Assembly (NCBI RefSeq): GCF_020782245.1
Contig: NZ_JAJGNP010000023.1
Location: forward strand, 1 to 45,343
Length of the DNA stretch: 45,343 bases
From: Sphingobium soli
GTDB lineage: Bacteria > Pseudomonadota > Alphaproteobacteria > Sphingomonadales > Sphingomonadaceae
Reading direction: 5' to 3'
The notes under the pieces: generated by a model
The model's input: the letters and a program-made list of their open reading frames with translations, nothing else
Database searches by the model: none
What the model was told of the DNA's origin: nothing
In this document: in pieces, positions 29,484 to 38,622 of the stretch
Numbering within the stretch: position 1 is the stretch's first letter
Layout of the letters: every line of letters starts with the position of its first letter
Made by a program: the position numbers and the translations under genes

Positions 29484-30731
29484 ATGATAGCTGCGATTCG
29501 TCCCGTTCAGAGCCTGCTGCTCGCCATCTTCATGCTGATGGCGGGCAGTGGCTTTTTATCGACCCTCATCAGTCTGCGTCTGGAGCGGGCGGGTGCCGGC
29601 ACCATGGCCATCGGCGCGGTCGCCACCGCCTATTTCGGCGGGCTTGTGATAGGTGCTCTGCGCGCGGGGGGCATCGTGCGGCAGGTGGGGCATATCCGCG
29701 CCTTCGCCGCCTTCGTCGCGCTGCTTTCGGCCAGCACGCTCTCCTATGTATTGCTCGACCACCCCTTACTCTGGACGGCACTGCGGCTGATCGACGGCGT
29801 CTGCGTGGCCGGCGTTTTCATCTGCCTTGAAAGCTGGCTCAACGACCGGGCCGATGTGGAAACCCGCGGCAGCATCCTTGCCGCCTATATGGTCGCGCTC
29901 TATTCCGGCCAGGCGGTCGGCCAGTTGCTCCTGGGCGCGAGCGGGACGCTGCCCGCCATTCCGTTCCAGATCGCCTCCATCCTCATCTCGCTGGCCATCA
30001 TTCCGCTTTGTCTCACCCGGTCGAGCGCGCCTGCGCCGCAGGAGGCGACGGCCTTTTCGCTGCGCTCGCTCTTTGCCGCATCGCCGCTGGGCGTGATCGG
30101 TGCGGTGACGACCGGGCTGATGCTGGGCGCCTTTTACGGACTGGCCGCCGTGCATGTCCGTCGCCTTGGTCTTAATCTGGGCGCGACCGCCAGCTTCATG
30201 ATGATCGTCATTCTGGGCGGCGTCGCGATGCAATGGCCGCTCGGCCGCCTGTCGGACCGCTATGACCGGCGGGCCGTGATCGTCTGGAGCTTCGCCGCGA
30301 CCCTGGCGGTCAGCATTGCATTGTCGATGCTCAGCCGGGGCGGCCTGCCGCTGCTGGTGCTGGGCGCGGCCTTTGGCGGGCTGAGCTTCGCCCTCTATCC
30401 GCTGTGCGTCGCGCACAGCAATGACCGGCTGCTCGCCTCCGAACGCGTCGCGGCGAGCGGGCGGCTGGTGCTGCTCTATTCGGTCGGTGCGGCGCTGGGG
30501 CCGATGGGCGCGGCGGCGATGATGACGCTGGCGGGCGCAAGCGGCCTCTTCCTGTTCATCGCTTTGTGCGCCGGCGCGACACTGGGCTTTGGCCTGTGGC
30601 GTCAATTGTCCTCCGATCCGGTGCCCGCGCCCGAGCAGCAGGATTTCCAGATCGTGCCGCGCACGACCCCGATGGCGTCGCTGCTTGACCCCAATACCGC
30701 AGATCATCTGCCCGATGGAGACACGACATGA
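29484..30731 (+). CDS. MFS transporter
   Basis: The 415-residue protein has twelve predicted membrane helices and the MFS loop motif GRLSDRYDRRAV between helices of the second half, plus LESWLNDRADVETRG in the first half (YcaD/UMF2-like subgroup). Substrate unknown. It lies 27 bases after the aspartokinase and overlaps the next transporter by 4 bases (ATGA), so it probably belongs to the osmoprotection transcript. Export or uptake of a compatible solute or precursor is an inference from position. Confidence 0.85.
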   Translation: MIAAIRPVQSLLLAIFMLMAGSGFLSTLISLRLERAGAGTMAIGAVATAYFGGLVIGALRAGGIVRQVGHIRAFAAFVALLSASTLSYVLLDHPLLWTALRLIDGVCVAGVFICLESWLNDRADVETRGSILAAYMVALYSGQAVGQLLLGASGTLPAIPFQIASILISLAIIPLCLTRSSAPAPQEATAFSLRSLFAASPLGVIGAVTTGLMLGAFYGLAAVHVRRLGLNLGATASFMMIVILGGVAMQWPLGRLSDRYDRRAVIVWSFAATLAVSIALSMLSRGGLPLLVLGAAFGGLSFALYPLCVAHSNDRLLASERVAASGRLVLLYSVGAALGPMGAAAMMTLAGASGLFLFIALCAGATLGFGLWRQLSSDPVPAPEQQDFQIVPRTTPMASLLDPNTADHLPDGDTT

Positions 30732-32059
30732 CCGCCACCACCATCGCCGCGCCCCCCGGAGCGGCCGGGTCTGTCGATCAGGCGACGCTGCGGCGGGCCA
30801 TTGCGGCCTCGGCACTCGGCAACGCCACCGAATGGTTCGACTATGGCATCTATGCCTATGGCGTGACCTATATCTCCGCGGCGCTGTTTCCGGGAGAAGT
30901 GGATGACGCGGTGTTGTTCGCGCTCGCGACCTTCGCCATTTCCTTCCTCGTCCGTCCGCTGGGCGGCCTCTTCTGGGGACCGCTGGGTGATCGCATGGGG
31001 CGCAAATCCGTGCTCGCGCTCACCATATTGATGATGTCGGGCGCGACGCTAGCGGTCGGGCTGATCCCTTCCTATGCCAGCATTGGTTTCTGGGCGCCGG
31101 CGCTGCTCATCCTGCTGCGCATGGTGCAGGGTTTTTCGACCGGCGGCGAATATGGCGGCGCGGCGACCTTCATGGCCGAATATGCACCCGATGACCGGCG
31201 CGGCTTTTACGGCAGCTTCCTGGAATTCGGCACGCTGGCGGGCTTTTCCTTCGGCGCGCTGCTGATGCTGGGCTTCTCGCTGCTGCTGGGTGACGCCGCC
31301 ATGCACGCATGGGGCTGGCGCATCCCCTTTCTGGTGGCCGCGCCCATGGGTCTTATCGGCATGTATCTGCGCGCCCGCATGGAGGATACGCCGATCTTCC
31401 GCGAGGATGGGCAGGCCAGCGGCAAGGCGGAAAGCCCCAGCCTCGGCCAATTGCTGGAACGCCACTGGCGGCCGATGCTGGTCGTGGGCGGCCTCGTCGT
31501 GGCGCTCAATGTCGTTAATTATACGCTGCTCAGCTACATGCCCACTTATCTTCAGCGGCGCATCGGTCTCACTACGGACGAAGCGCTGGTGGTGCCGATC
31601 ATCGGCATGGTCTTTATGATGGTCTTCCTGCCCTTTGCTGGGCATTTGTCCGACCGGGTCGGGCGACGGGCGATGTGGCGCGTCTCGCTGCTCAGCCTGC
31701 TCGTCGGCGTCGTGCCGCTCTACCTGCTGATGGCGACAGGCCTTGTCGGCGCGATCATCGGCTTCGTGCTGCTTGGCCTCTGCTATGTGCCGCAGCTCGC
31801 GACCATCTCCGCAACATTTCCCGCGCTATTCCCGACCTCAGTGCGCTTTGCCGGTTTCGCCATCGCCTATAACGTCTCGACCTCGCTGTTCGGCGGCACC
31901 GCACCTGCGATCGGTAGCGGCCTCATCTCCTGGACCGGCAACGAACTCATGCCCGCCTTCCTGATGATGGCGGCCTGCCTCGTCGGCCTTGTCGCGCTGC
32001 GCTACATGCCCGAAACGGCAGGCAAGTCCCTGCGCGAAGATCCGTTCGCGCGGACCTGA
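30728..32059 (+). CDS. MFS symporter, ProP-like (metabolite:H+ symporter family)
   Basis: The 443-residue protein has twelve membrane helices and MHS-family motifs: GNATEWFDYGIYAYGVTYIS at the first helix, GPLGDRMGRKSVL, RMVQGFSTGGEYGGAATFMAEY, and GHLSDRVGRRAM. ProP-type carriers take up proline, glycine betaine and ectoines under osmotic stress. It lacks the long C-terminal coiled coil of E. coli ProP. Placement at the end of the ect cluster strongly suggests uptake of ectoine or another osmolyte; citrate-type substrates are the alternative in this family. Confidence 0.88.
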   Translation: MTATTIAAPPGAAGSVDQATLRRAIAASALGNATEWFDYGIYAYGVTYISAALFPGEVDDAVLFALATFAISFLVRPLGGLFWGPLGDRMGRKSVLALTILMMSGATLAVGLIPSYASIGFWAPALLILLRMVQGFSTGGEYGGAATFMAEYAPDDRRGFYGSFLEFGTLAGFSFGALLMLGFSLLLGDAAMHAWGWRIPFLVAAPMGLIGMYLRARMEDTPIFREDGQASGKAESPSLGQLLERHWRPMLVVGGLVVALNVVNYTLLSYMPTYLQRRIGLTTDEALVVPIIGMVFMMVFLPFAGHLSDRVGRRAMWRVSLLSLLVGVVPLYLLMATGLVGAIIGFVLLGLCYVPQLATISATFPALFPTSVRFAGFAIAYNVSTSLFGGTAPAIGSGLISWTGNELMPAFLMMAACLVGLVALRYMPETAGKSLREDPFART

Positions 32060-32077
32060 TGCGAAACAGACCATGGA

Positions 32078-32102
32078 GATGACAGGGGGGGATGACAGGG
32101 GG
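32078..32102 (+). repeat. Tandem 13-base duplication before the acylase gene
   Basis: GATGACAGGGGGG (32078-32090) is followed directly by GATGACAGGGGG (32091-32102). It lies in the 68-base gap between the ProP-like gene and the acylase. The G runs could slip. Confidence 0.6.
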
Positions 32103-32127
32103 CCGCGAAGCGAGTTAGCTGGCAGCC

Positions 32128-34299
32128 ATGAAAATCATGCTGTCGCTCGCCTGCATCCTGCCCGTCCTTCTTACCGCCCATCCCGTCGCCGCAAAGACCG
32201 ATAGGGCGCGCTGGCAGGAACAGGCGGCGCGGGTCACAATCCAGCGCGACGACTGGGGCATCGCCCATGTCCACGGCCGCAGCGACGCCGACGCCGTGTT
32301 CGGCATGATCTACGCCCAGGCCGAAGATGACTTCAACCGGATCGAGGCCAACTATCTGACCGCGCTCGGCCGCACTGCGGAGGCGGATGGCGAAGACGCG
32401 ATCTGGCAGGATTTGCGTGCGCGCCTTTATATGGACCCGCAAAAGCTGCGCGCCGACTATGCCGCCAGTCCCGCCTGGTTGCGCGCCTTGATGGACGCCT
32501 GGGCCGATGGGCTGAACCACTATCTTGCCACGCACCCGCAGGTAAAGCCGCGCGTCATCACCCGTTTTGAACCCTGGATGGCGCTCAGCTTCACCGAAGG
32601 CAGCATCGGCGGCGACATCGAACGCATCCCGCTCGATCGGCTCAAGGCCTTTTACGGCGCGCCCGGCGGCCGCCCGCTCGCCATGGCCGATCCCGACCCC
32701 GAACCGCGCGGCTCCAACGGCTTCGCCATCGCGCCGGGCAAGAGCGCCAGCGGCCATGCCCTGCTGTGGATCAACCCGCATACCAGCTTCTTCTTCCGCT
32801 CCGAACTGCAGGTGACCAGCGACGAAGGGCTCAACGCCTATGGTGCGGCGACCTGGGGCCAATTCTTCATCTATCAGGGGTTCAATCCCACCGCCGGGTG
32901 GATGCACACCTCCAGCACGGTCGATGCCGTCGACGAATTTCTCGAAACCGTGACGCGCCGGCCGGACGGCACGCTGACCTATCTTTATGGCGGGCAACAG
33001 CGCCCGGTCCGCGCCTCCACCGTCACCATCGCCTATCGCACGTCAGACGGAGGCCGCGCCGACCGCCGCTTCACCGTCTATCGCACCCATCATGGCCCGA
33101 TCATCGGGGATCAGGACGGCAAATGGGTCGCCTTCGCCATGATGGACAAGCCCATCCCCGTGCTGGAGCAATCCTTTTTGCGGACGAAGGCGCGCGATTA
33201 CGCCGCCTTTGTGAAAGTGGCGACACGTCAGGCCAATTCGTCCAACAACACCATCTTTGCCGACGCCAATGGCACCATCGCCTATCTGCACCCGCAATTC
33301 GTCCCCCTTCGCGATGACCGTTTCGATTATACGCGGCCAGTGGACGGCACCGATCCCGCCACCGACTGGAAAGGACTGACGCCGCTCGACGCGCTGCCGG
33401 GTCTGCGCAACCCGCCGGGCGGCTGGATTCAGAACACCAATAACGGTCCCTGGTCGGCGGCGGGCAAGGACAGCCAGAAGGCGGTCGACTTTCCGCGCTA
33501 CATGGACATGATGGGCGAAAATCCGCGCGGCGACCATGCCGTCATGCTGCTGTCGGCGGGACAGGATTTTACGATCGACACGCTCCGGGCGGCGGCGTTC
33601 GACAGCTACCAGCCCGCCTTCGCGCGGTTCCTGCCGCCGCTCGTGCAGGCCTGGGACAATCTGCCCGACACGGATGCGCGCAAGGCAATGTTGGCGCAGC
33701 CGATCGCCATGCTGCGCGACTGGGATTATCGCTGGGGTCTGACCTCTGTCCCCAACAGCCTTGCGGCGCACTGGGCGGAGGATTTGCGCCAATGGACGCT
33801 GGACCATAGCCAGGGGGCGCCGCGCACCCTCTATGATCGCATGGCCGCCGCGTCCCCTGATGTGCAACTGACCCTGCTGGTGGGCGTGGTGCAGCGGCTG
33901 GATCGCGATTTCGGCACCTGGCGCACGCCTTGGGGCGACATTAACCGGTTGCAGCGACTGACCGGCGCCATCACCCAGGATTTCAGCGATGCCGCGCCCA
34001 GCATCGCCGTGCCGTTCAGCTCGGCGCGCTGGGGTTCGCTCGCCTCCTTCGGCGCGCGCGCCTATCCCGGCACGCGCAAATGGTATGGCACCAGCGGCAA
34101 CAGCTTCATCGCCGCCGTCGAATTCGGCGATCGCGTCCATGCCAAAGCGGTCAGCGTCGGCGGCGAAAGCGGCGATCCCGCCTCGCCCCATTTCAACGAC
34201 CAGTCCGCGCATTACGCAGCCGGCGCCTTGCGGCCCGTCTATTTCTATCCCGATGAACTCGCCGGCCATGTCGAACGCCGCTATCGGCCAGGGCAGTAG
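32128..34299 (+). CDS. Penicillin acylase family Ntn-hydrolase
   Basis: The 723-residue precursor has a signal peptide (to about residue 22, ending AHPVAA), an alpha part, and the autocatalytic Ser at position 196 in PEPRGSNGFAIAPGKSA. Cutting there frees the N-terminal nucleophile Ser of the beta chain. WINPHTSFFFRSELQV and QNTNNGPWSAAGKDS follow at the usual places. The family hydrolyses amide bonds of penicillins, N-acyl-homoserine lactones or lipopeptides in the periplasm. It starts a four-gene run with DUF969, DUF979 and DUF2891. The substrate is not readable. Confidence 0.9.
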   Translation: MKIMLSLACILPVLLTAHPVAAKTDRARWQEQAARVTIQRDDWGIAHVHGRSDADAVFGMIYAQAEDDFNRIEANYLTALGRTAEADGEDAIWQDLRARLYMDPQKLRADYAASPAWLRALMDAWADGLNHYLATHPQVKPRVITRFEPWMALSFTEGSIGGDIERIPLDRLKAFYGAPGGRPLAMADPDPEPRGSNGFAIAPGKSASGHALLWINPHTSFFFRSELQVTSDEGLNAYGAATWGQFFIYQGFNPTAGWMHTSSTVDAVDEFLETVTRRPDGTLTYLYGGQQRPVRASTVTIAYRTSDGGRADRRFTVYRTHHGPIIGDQDGKWVAFAMMDKPIPVLEQSFLRTKARDYAAFVKVATRQANSSNNTIFADANGTIAYLHPQFVPLRDDRFDYTRPVDGTDPATDWKGLTPLDALPGLRNPPGGWIQNTNNGPWSAAGKDSQKAVDFPRYMDMMGENPRGDHAVMLLSAGQDFTIDTLRAAAFDSYQPAFARFLPPLVQAWDNLPDTDARKAMLAQPIAMLRDWDYRWGLTSVPNSLAAHWAEDLRQWTLDHSQGAPRTLYDRMAAASPDVQLTLLVGVVQRLDRDFGTWRTPWGDINRLQRLTGAITQDFSDAAPSIAVPFSSARWGSLASFGARAYPGTRKWYGTSGNSFIAAVEFGDRVHAKAVSVGGESGDPASPHFNDQSAHYAAGALRPVYFYPDELAGHVERRYRPGQ

Positions 34300-34308
34300 G
34301 TCGCGGCC

Positions 34309-34986
34309 ATGTGGGTCCTGCTCGGCATCGCCATCATCGTCGCGGGCTTCCTGCTGCGCTTCCATCCGCTGTTGGTGATCCTTGCCTCGGCGATCGTCAC
34401 GGGGCTAGCGGCGGATCTTGACCTGCTCACCATCCTCGCCGCTTTCGGCAAGGCGTTCAACGAAGCGCGCTATGTCAGCATCATCTGGATCGTGTTGCCG
34501 GTCGTCGGCCTGCTGGAAGCCTATGGCTTGCAGGAACGCGCGCGCGGCCTCATCGCCAAGATGCGCGGCGCGACTGTGGGGCAGTTCCTCGCCGGCTATA
34601 TGCTGCTGCGCCAGGGGCTGGCGGCGGTAGGCCTCACATCGGTCGCGGGTCACGCTCAGACGGTGCGCCCGCTGGTGGCGCCGATCGCCGAAGCGGCGGC
34701 AGAGGCGCAGGCCGGAGATCTCGACGATGACCGGCGCGAGGAAGTGAAGGCCTGGGCCGCCGCGACCGACAATATCGGCCTGTTCTTCGGCGAGGACATC
34801 TTCCTCGCCATCGGGTCGATCCTGCTGATCAAGGGGCTGCTGGAACAATATGGCATCAGCCTGGAGCCGCTGCATCTGTCGGTCTGGGCGATCCCGACCG
34901 CCATCGCCGCCTTCCTGATCCATGGCTTTCGCCTCTGGCGCCTGGACCGCAGGTTGAAGCGCAGCGCACCGGAGGACCCGGCATGA
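34309..34986 (+). CDS. DUF969 family membrane protein
   Basis: This 225-residue protein has about six hydrophobic segments, with the DUF969-type region IWIVLPVVGLLEAYGLQERAR and GYMLLRQGLAAVGLTSVAGHAQTVRPLV. It also has WAAATDNIGLFFGEDIFLAIGSILLI. DUF969 occurs almost always with DUF979, and the pair resembles the two halves of an ion-transporter-type permease. It begins 9 bases after the acylase stop, and its stop overlaps the DUF979 start (ATGA). Transport is inferred. Confidence 0.85.
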   Translation: MWVLLGIAIIVAGFLLRFHPLLVILASAIVTGLAADLDLLTILAAFGKAFNEARYVSIIWIVLPVVGLLEAYGLQERARGLIAKMRGATVGQFLAGYMLLRQGLAAVGLTSVAGHAQTVRPLVAPIAEAAAEAQAGDLDDDRREEVKAWAAATDNIGLFFGEDIFLAIGSILLIKGLLEQYGISLEPLHLSVWAIPTAIAAFLIHGFRLWRLDRRLKRSAPEDPA

Positions 34987-35921
34987 TTACCCTGCACTGG
35001 GTCTATGCCGTCGCTGGCGCGATGTTCGCCGCTTTCGCCCTGCTGGGCCTTGGCGACCGCACCAATCCGCGCCGCTGGACCACCTCCGCCTTCTGGGCCT
35101 TGTTGGCGCTCAGCATGTGGGGTGGCGACTGGCTGGGCGATCTTGGCAATGGCGTCCTGCTGCTGGGCCTTGTCGCGCTGGCTGGGCTGGGCGGCATGGG
35201 GCGGGGGCAGTCCGCGCTGCCCGACGCCGTGCGCCGCGACCGGGCCGATCGCATGGGCAATCGCCTGTTCGTCATCGCGCTTATCATTCCTGCGACCGCG
35301 CTCATCGGCACCTTCGCCTTCAAGCAAGCCCCCGACTGGTTCGATGGCAAGCAGGCGACATTGATTGCCCTGGCGCTGGGTGTGCTGATCGCCTCGGTAT
35401 TGGGCTGCCTCTGGCTGCGCGCATCTCCGCTCGAACCGCTCCAGCAGGGGCGGCGGCTGATGGATTCGGTCGGCTGGGCCGCCATCCTGCCGCAAATGCT
35501 CGCCAGCCTCGGCGCGGTGTTCGCGCTGGCAGGGGTGGGGGATGTCGTCGGCCAGATCGTCAGCATGGCGATCCCGCAGGGCAGCCTCCTGGGCGCGGTC
35601 ATCGCCTATGGCCTTGGCATGGCGCTCTTCACCATGGTCATGGGCAACGCCTTTGCCGCCTTCCCGGTGATGACCGCCGCCATCGGCCTGCCGCTGCTCA
35701 TCCGCACCTATGATGGCGACCCGGCGATCGTGTGCGCCATCGGCATGCTGGCGGGCTTTTCCGGCACGCTGATGACGCCGATGGCCGCGAACTTCAACCT
35801 CGTGCCCGCCGCCCTGCTCGACCTCAAGGACAAGCATGGCGTCATCAAGCGGCAGGTCGGCACCGCCGTCCCGCTGCTTGTCGTCAACATCCTCCTCATT
35901 TACTGGCTCGCCTTTCCATGA
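34983..35921 (+). CDS. DUF979 family membrane protein
   Basis: The 312-residue protein has about nine hydrophobic segments. Conserved-looking stretches are WAAILPQMLASLGAVFALAGVGDVV, MALFTMVMGNAFAAFPVMTAA and the end CAIGMLAGFSGTLMTPMAANFN, where small-residue-rich loops interrupt helices as in re-entrant transporter motifs. It is coupled on both sides by ATGA overlaps (with DUF969 before and DUF2891 after). In several Firmicutes the DUF969-DUF979 pair stands next to pyrrolidone-carboxylate peptidase (pcp), which hints at pyroglutamate or a related amide. Confidence 0.85.
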   Translation: MITLHWVYAVAGAMFAAFALLGLGDRTNPRRWTTSAFWALLALSMWGGDWLGDLGNGVLLLGLVALAGLGGMGRGQSALPDAVRRDRADRMGNRLFVIALIIPATALIGTFAFKQAPDWFDGKQATLIALALGVLIASVLGCLWLRASPLEPLQQGRRLMDSVGWAAILPQMLASLGAVFALAGVGDVVGQIVSMAIPQGSLLGAVIAYGLGMALFTMVMGNAFAAFPVMTAAIGLPLLIRTYDGDPAIVCAIGMLAGFSGTLMTPMAANFNLVPAALLDLKDKHGVIKRQVGTAVPLLVVNILLIYWLAFP

Positions 35922-36907
35922 CCCTGCTCACCCCCGACATCGCCAGCCGTTTCGCCGGCCTCACCCTGTCGCATCTCGGCCGCGAATATCCCTTCAAGAT
36001 GGACCTGGTGCTGACCGGGCCGCAGGACGCCCGGCCGCCGCGGGAGCATCATCCCATCTTCCACGGCAGCTTCGACTGGCACAGCTGCGTCCATGGCTGG
36101 TGGCAGGTGATGCGGCTGATGCGGCTGTATCCCGCCATGGCGCAGGCGCCCGCCATCCGCGCGCGCGCCGACGCGATGTTGACGCCCGCCAATGTCGCAG
36201 GCGAGCGCGCCTATCTCGCTCGCCCGATGAGCGCCGGGTTCGAACGCCCCTATGGCTGGGCCTGGGCGCTGGCGCTGCACGCGGAACTGGCGCGCCATGA
36301 TGCGCCCTGGGCGGCGGCGCTGGAGCCGCTGGCGCACGATTTCGCCGCCCGCTTCCATGCGTTCCTGCCCAGGCTCACCTATCCGCTGCGGGTCGGCACC
36401 CATTTCAACATCGCCTTCGCCCTCATCCTCGCGCGCGACTGGGCGCAGGGGCGCGACGACGCGCTTGCCGCGCTGATCCATGATCGCGCGCTGCACTGGT
36501 TCGCACAGGATCGCGCCTGTCAGGCGTGGGAACCGGGCGGCGACGAATTTCTGTCCCCGGCGCTCTGCGAAGCCTTGCTGATGAGCCGCCTCATCGACCG
36601 CACGGATTTTGCCGCATGGTTTCACGCCTTCCTGCCGGACGTTGAAGCAGGCGAGCCGGCGACGCTCTTCACGCCCGCCACCGTGTCAGATCGCAGCGAT
36701 GGCAAGATCGCGCATCTCGACGGCCTCAATCTCAGCCGCGCCTGGTGCTGGCGCGGCATTGCGGCGGCGCTGGGCGAAAGCGACCCGGTCCATCCCTTGG
36801 CGCAGCAGGCCGCGCGCGTCCATCTGGACGCCAGCCTGCCCCATGTCGCGGGCGATTATATGGGCGAACATTGGCTCGCCACCTTCGCGCTGCTGGCGCT
36901 GGAATGA
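35918..36907 (+). CDS. DUF2891 family protein
   Basis: The 329-residue soluble protein has the family core IFHGSFDWHSCVHGWWQVMR near residue 45 and later SAGFERPYGWAWALALHAEL, THFNIAFALILARDW, ACQAWEPGGDEFLSP and GDYMGEHWLATFALLALE. The many Trp, His and short helices suggest an alpha/alpha-barrel hydrolase or lyase; no mechanism is known to me. No signal peptide, so cytoplasmic. The start at 35918 overlaps the DUF979 stop (ATGA). Likely acts on what the DUF969/979 pair imports. Confidence 0.85.
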   Translation: MTLLTPDIASRFAGLTLSHLGREYPFKMDLVLTGPQDARPPREHHPIFHGSFDWHSCVHGWWQVMRLMRLYPAMAQAPAIRARADAMLTPANVAGERAYLARPMSAGFERPYGWAWALALHAELARHDAPWAAALEPLAHDFAARFHAFLPRLTYPLRVGTHFNIAFALILARDWAQGRDDALAALIHDRALHWFAQDRACQAWEPGGDEFLSPALCEALLMSRLIDRTDFAAWFHAFLPDVEAGEPATLFTPATVSDRSDGKIAHLDGLNLSRAWCWRGIAAALGESDPVHPLAQQAARVHLDASLPHVAGDYMGEHWLATFALLALE

Positions 36908-36935
36908 AGAAAGGGGGAGGGGCCGCGCCCTCCCC
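36904..36935 (-). terminator. Bidirectional hairpin, terminator for dapD
   Basis: GGGGAGGG (36914-36921) pairs with CCCTCCCC (36928-36935) between the convergent DUF2891 and dapD genes. On the minus strand the stem is followed by CTTTCTTCATT, giving a weak T tract at dapD's end. Confidence 0.6.
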
Positions 36936-36948
36936 GAAACCCGCCTCG

Positions 36949-37794
36949 TCAGTCGCGCAGCAATTCGTTGATTCCGGTCTTGGACCGCGTCTGCGCGTCG
37001 ACGCGCTTGACGATCACCGCGCAATAGAGGCTGGGGCCGGGCGTGCCGTCGGGCAGCGGCTTGCCGGGCAGGCTGCCGGGCACGACCACCGAATAGGGCG
37101 GCACTTGCCCCATGAAGACCTCGCCGCTGGTGCGGTCGACAATCTTGGTCGACTGGCCGATGAAGACGCCCATCGACAGCACCGATCCCTTGCCGATGCG
37201 CACGCCCTCGACCACTTCGGACCGCGCGCCGATGAAACAATCATCCTCGATGATGACCGGATCGGCCTGCAACGGCTCCAGCACGCCGCCGATACCCACG
37301 CCGCCTGACAAATGGACATTCTTGCCGATCTGCGCGCAGCTGCCCACCGTCACCCAGGTGTCGACCATCGTGCCTTCATCGACGAAGGCGCCGATGTTGA
37401 CGAAGCTTGGCATCAGGATGACATTCTTGGCGATATGCGATCCGGCGCGGGCGAAACTCCCCGGCACGGCGCGGAAGCCGGCGGCACGGAACGCCGCCTC
37501 GTCCCAACCGGCAAACTTGCTCGGCACCTTGTCCCACCAATGGCCGGCGCCCGGGCCGTTTTCGATCAGGGCGTTGTCGTTCAGGCGGAAGGACAGCAGC
37601 ACCGCCTTCTTCGCCCATTGATTGACCTGCCAGCCCGCCTCTGTCGGCTCGGCGACGCGCAACTCGCCCTTGTCCAGCATCCCAAGCGCCCGATCGACCG
37701 CCTGACGCACGTCGCCCTGCGTTTGCAGGGTCACATTGGCCCTGTCTTCCCAGGCCGCGTCGATGATGGCGATAAGGTCTTGGCTCATGGTCAT
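36949..37794 (-). CDS. dapD: Tetrahydrodipicolinate N-succinyltransferase
   Basis: DapD adds succinyl from succinyl-CoA to tetrahydrodipicolinate in the lysine/diaminopimelate pathway. The 281-residue protein has the N-terminal helical domain and a left-handed beta-helix of hexapeptide repeats: [54 protein letters not shown], then [19 protein letters not shown] near the end. It starts 4 bases inside the upstream HAD gene (ATGA). Confidence 0.96.
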   Translation of the reverse strand: MTMSQDLIAIIDAAWEDRANVTLQTQGDVRQAVDRALGMLDKGELRVAEPTEAGWQVNQWAKKAVLLSFRLNDNALIENGPGAGHWWDKVPSKFAGWDEAAFRAAGFRAVPGSFARAGSHIAKNVILMPSFVNIGAFVDEGTMVDTWVTVGSCAQIGKNVHLSGGVGIGGVLEPLQADPVIIEDDCFIGARSEVVEGVRIGKGSVLSMGVFIGQSTKIVDRTSGEVFMGQVPPYSVVVPGSLPGKPLPDGTPGPSLYCAVIVKRVDAQTRSKTGINELLRD

Positions 37795-38456
37795 TCCCCC
37801 AGAATGCGCGCCAGAAACGGCGTCAGATGGTCGGTTTCGAAATCGATAAAGTCGGGATGATGGTCATGATTGCCCGCTTCCGACCCGTTATTGACCCAGA
37901 TGGTCGTCATCCCGATCGTCTTGGCGGGCCGCAGGTTGCGCGCCATGTCCTCGAAGAAGGCCGCGCGCGTCGGGTCGACATCATGAACCTTGCACAGCGC
38001 GTCATAACCGGCCGGATCGGGCTTGGGCACATATTGGCAGGCGTGGATATCATGGATCAGCTCGAATGCGCCGCCAAGGCCCAGCCGCTCCAGCACGCGC
38101 CCGGCATAGTCCGCATCGCCATTGGTGAAGATCAGGCGGCGTCCCGGCAGCGCGGCGATATGGCGGTTAAGCGCCTCGTCCACCGCCAGCCGGTCCATCG
38201 AAATATCATGCACATAGGTCAGATAGTCGCCCGGCTCGATGCCATGGTGGTGCATCAGGCCTGCCAGCGTCGTGCCATGCTCCATGAAGTATCGCTTCTG
38301 CGTTTCCCGCGCGATCACCGGGTCGCAGCCGAGCAGGCCCTGAATATACTCGCCCATCTTCACGTCCATCAACGCGAACAGGTCCGCCTTCGCCGGATAG
38401 AGCGTATTGTCCAGATCGAAGATCCAGGTATCGACATGGGAAAGCGCCGGCAACAT
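37791..38456 (-). CDS. HAD family pyrimidine 5'-nucleotidase-like phosphatase
   Basis: This 221-residue protein has the HAD motifs in order: [14 protein letters not shown] (nucleophile Asp), [18 protein letters not shown] (motif II), [10 protein letters not shown] (motif III Lys) and [15 protein letters not shown] (motif IV). It belongs to the pyrimidine 5'-nucleotidase subgroup (TIGR01993 type), which removes phosphate from nucleotides or flavin mononucleotide. It overlaps dapD by 4 bases, a common pairing in sphingomonads. Function in detail unknown. Confidence 0.88.
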   Translation of the reverse strand: MLPALSHVDTWIFDLDNTLYPAKADLFALMDVKMGEYIQGLLGCDPVIARETQKRYFMEHGTTLAGLMHHHGIEPGDYLTYVHDISMDRLAVDEALNRHIAALPGRRLIFTNGDADYAGRVLERLGLGGAFELIHDIHACQYVPKPDPAGYDALCKVHDVDPTRAAFFEDMARNLRPAKTIGMTTIWVNNGSEAGNHDHHPDFIDFETDHLTPFLARILGE

Positions 38457-38523
38457 GGCCGCGCCCTAAAGCGGCCAGGGAAAGAGGGCAAGGGAAAGAG
38501 GGCAGAAGATCGACCATACGAAC

Positions 38524-38616
38524 CCGTTCGGTTCGAGCCGGCGTCGAGCTTGTCGAGATGCGTCGGTCGAGAATGGTTCTCGCCTTCGACAAGCCAAGGC
38601 CGCTCGAACGGAACGG
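38524..38616. repeat. Long imperfect palindrome, family B copy 1
   Basis: CCGTTCGGTTCGAGC (38524-38538) pairs with GCTCGAACGGAACGG (38602-38616) with one mismatch. Nested inside are GCTTGTCGA (38548-38556) with TCGACAAGC (38586-38594) and GAGAA/TTCTC (38569-38573 with 38577-38581). The same outer arm occurs at 43357. It lies between the LOG gene and the HAD gene. Confidence 0.7.
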
Positions 38617-38622
38617 CCTGGT

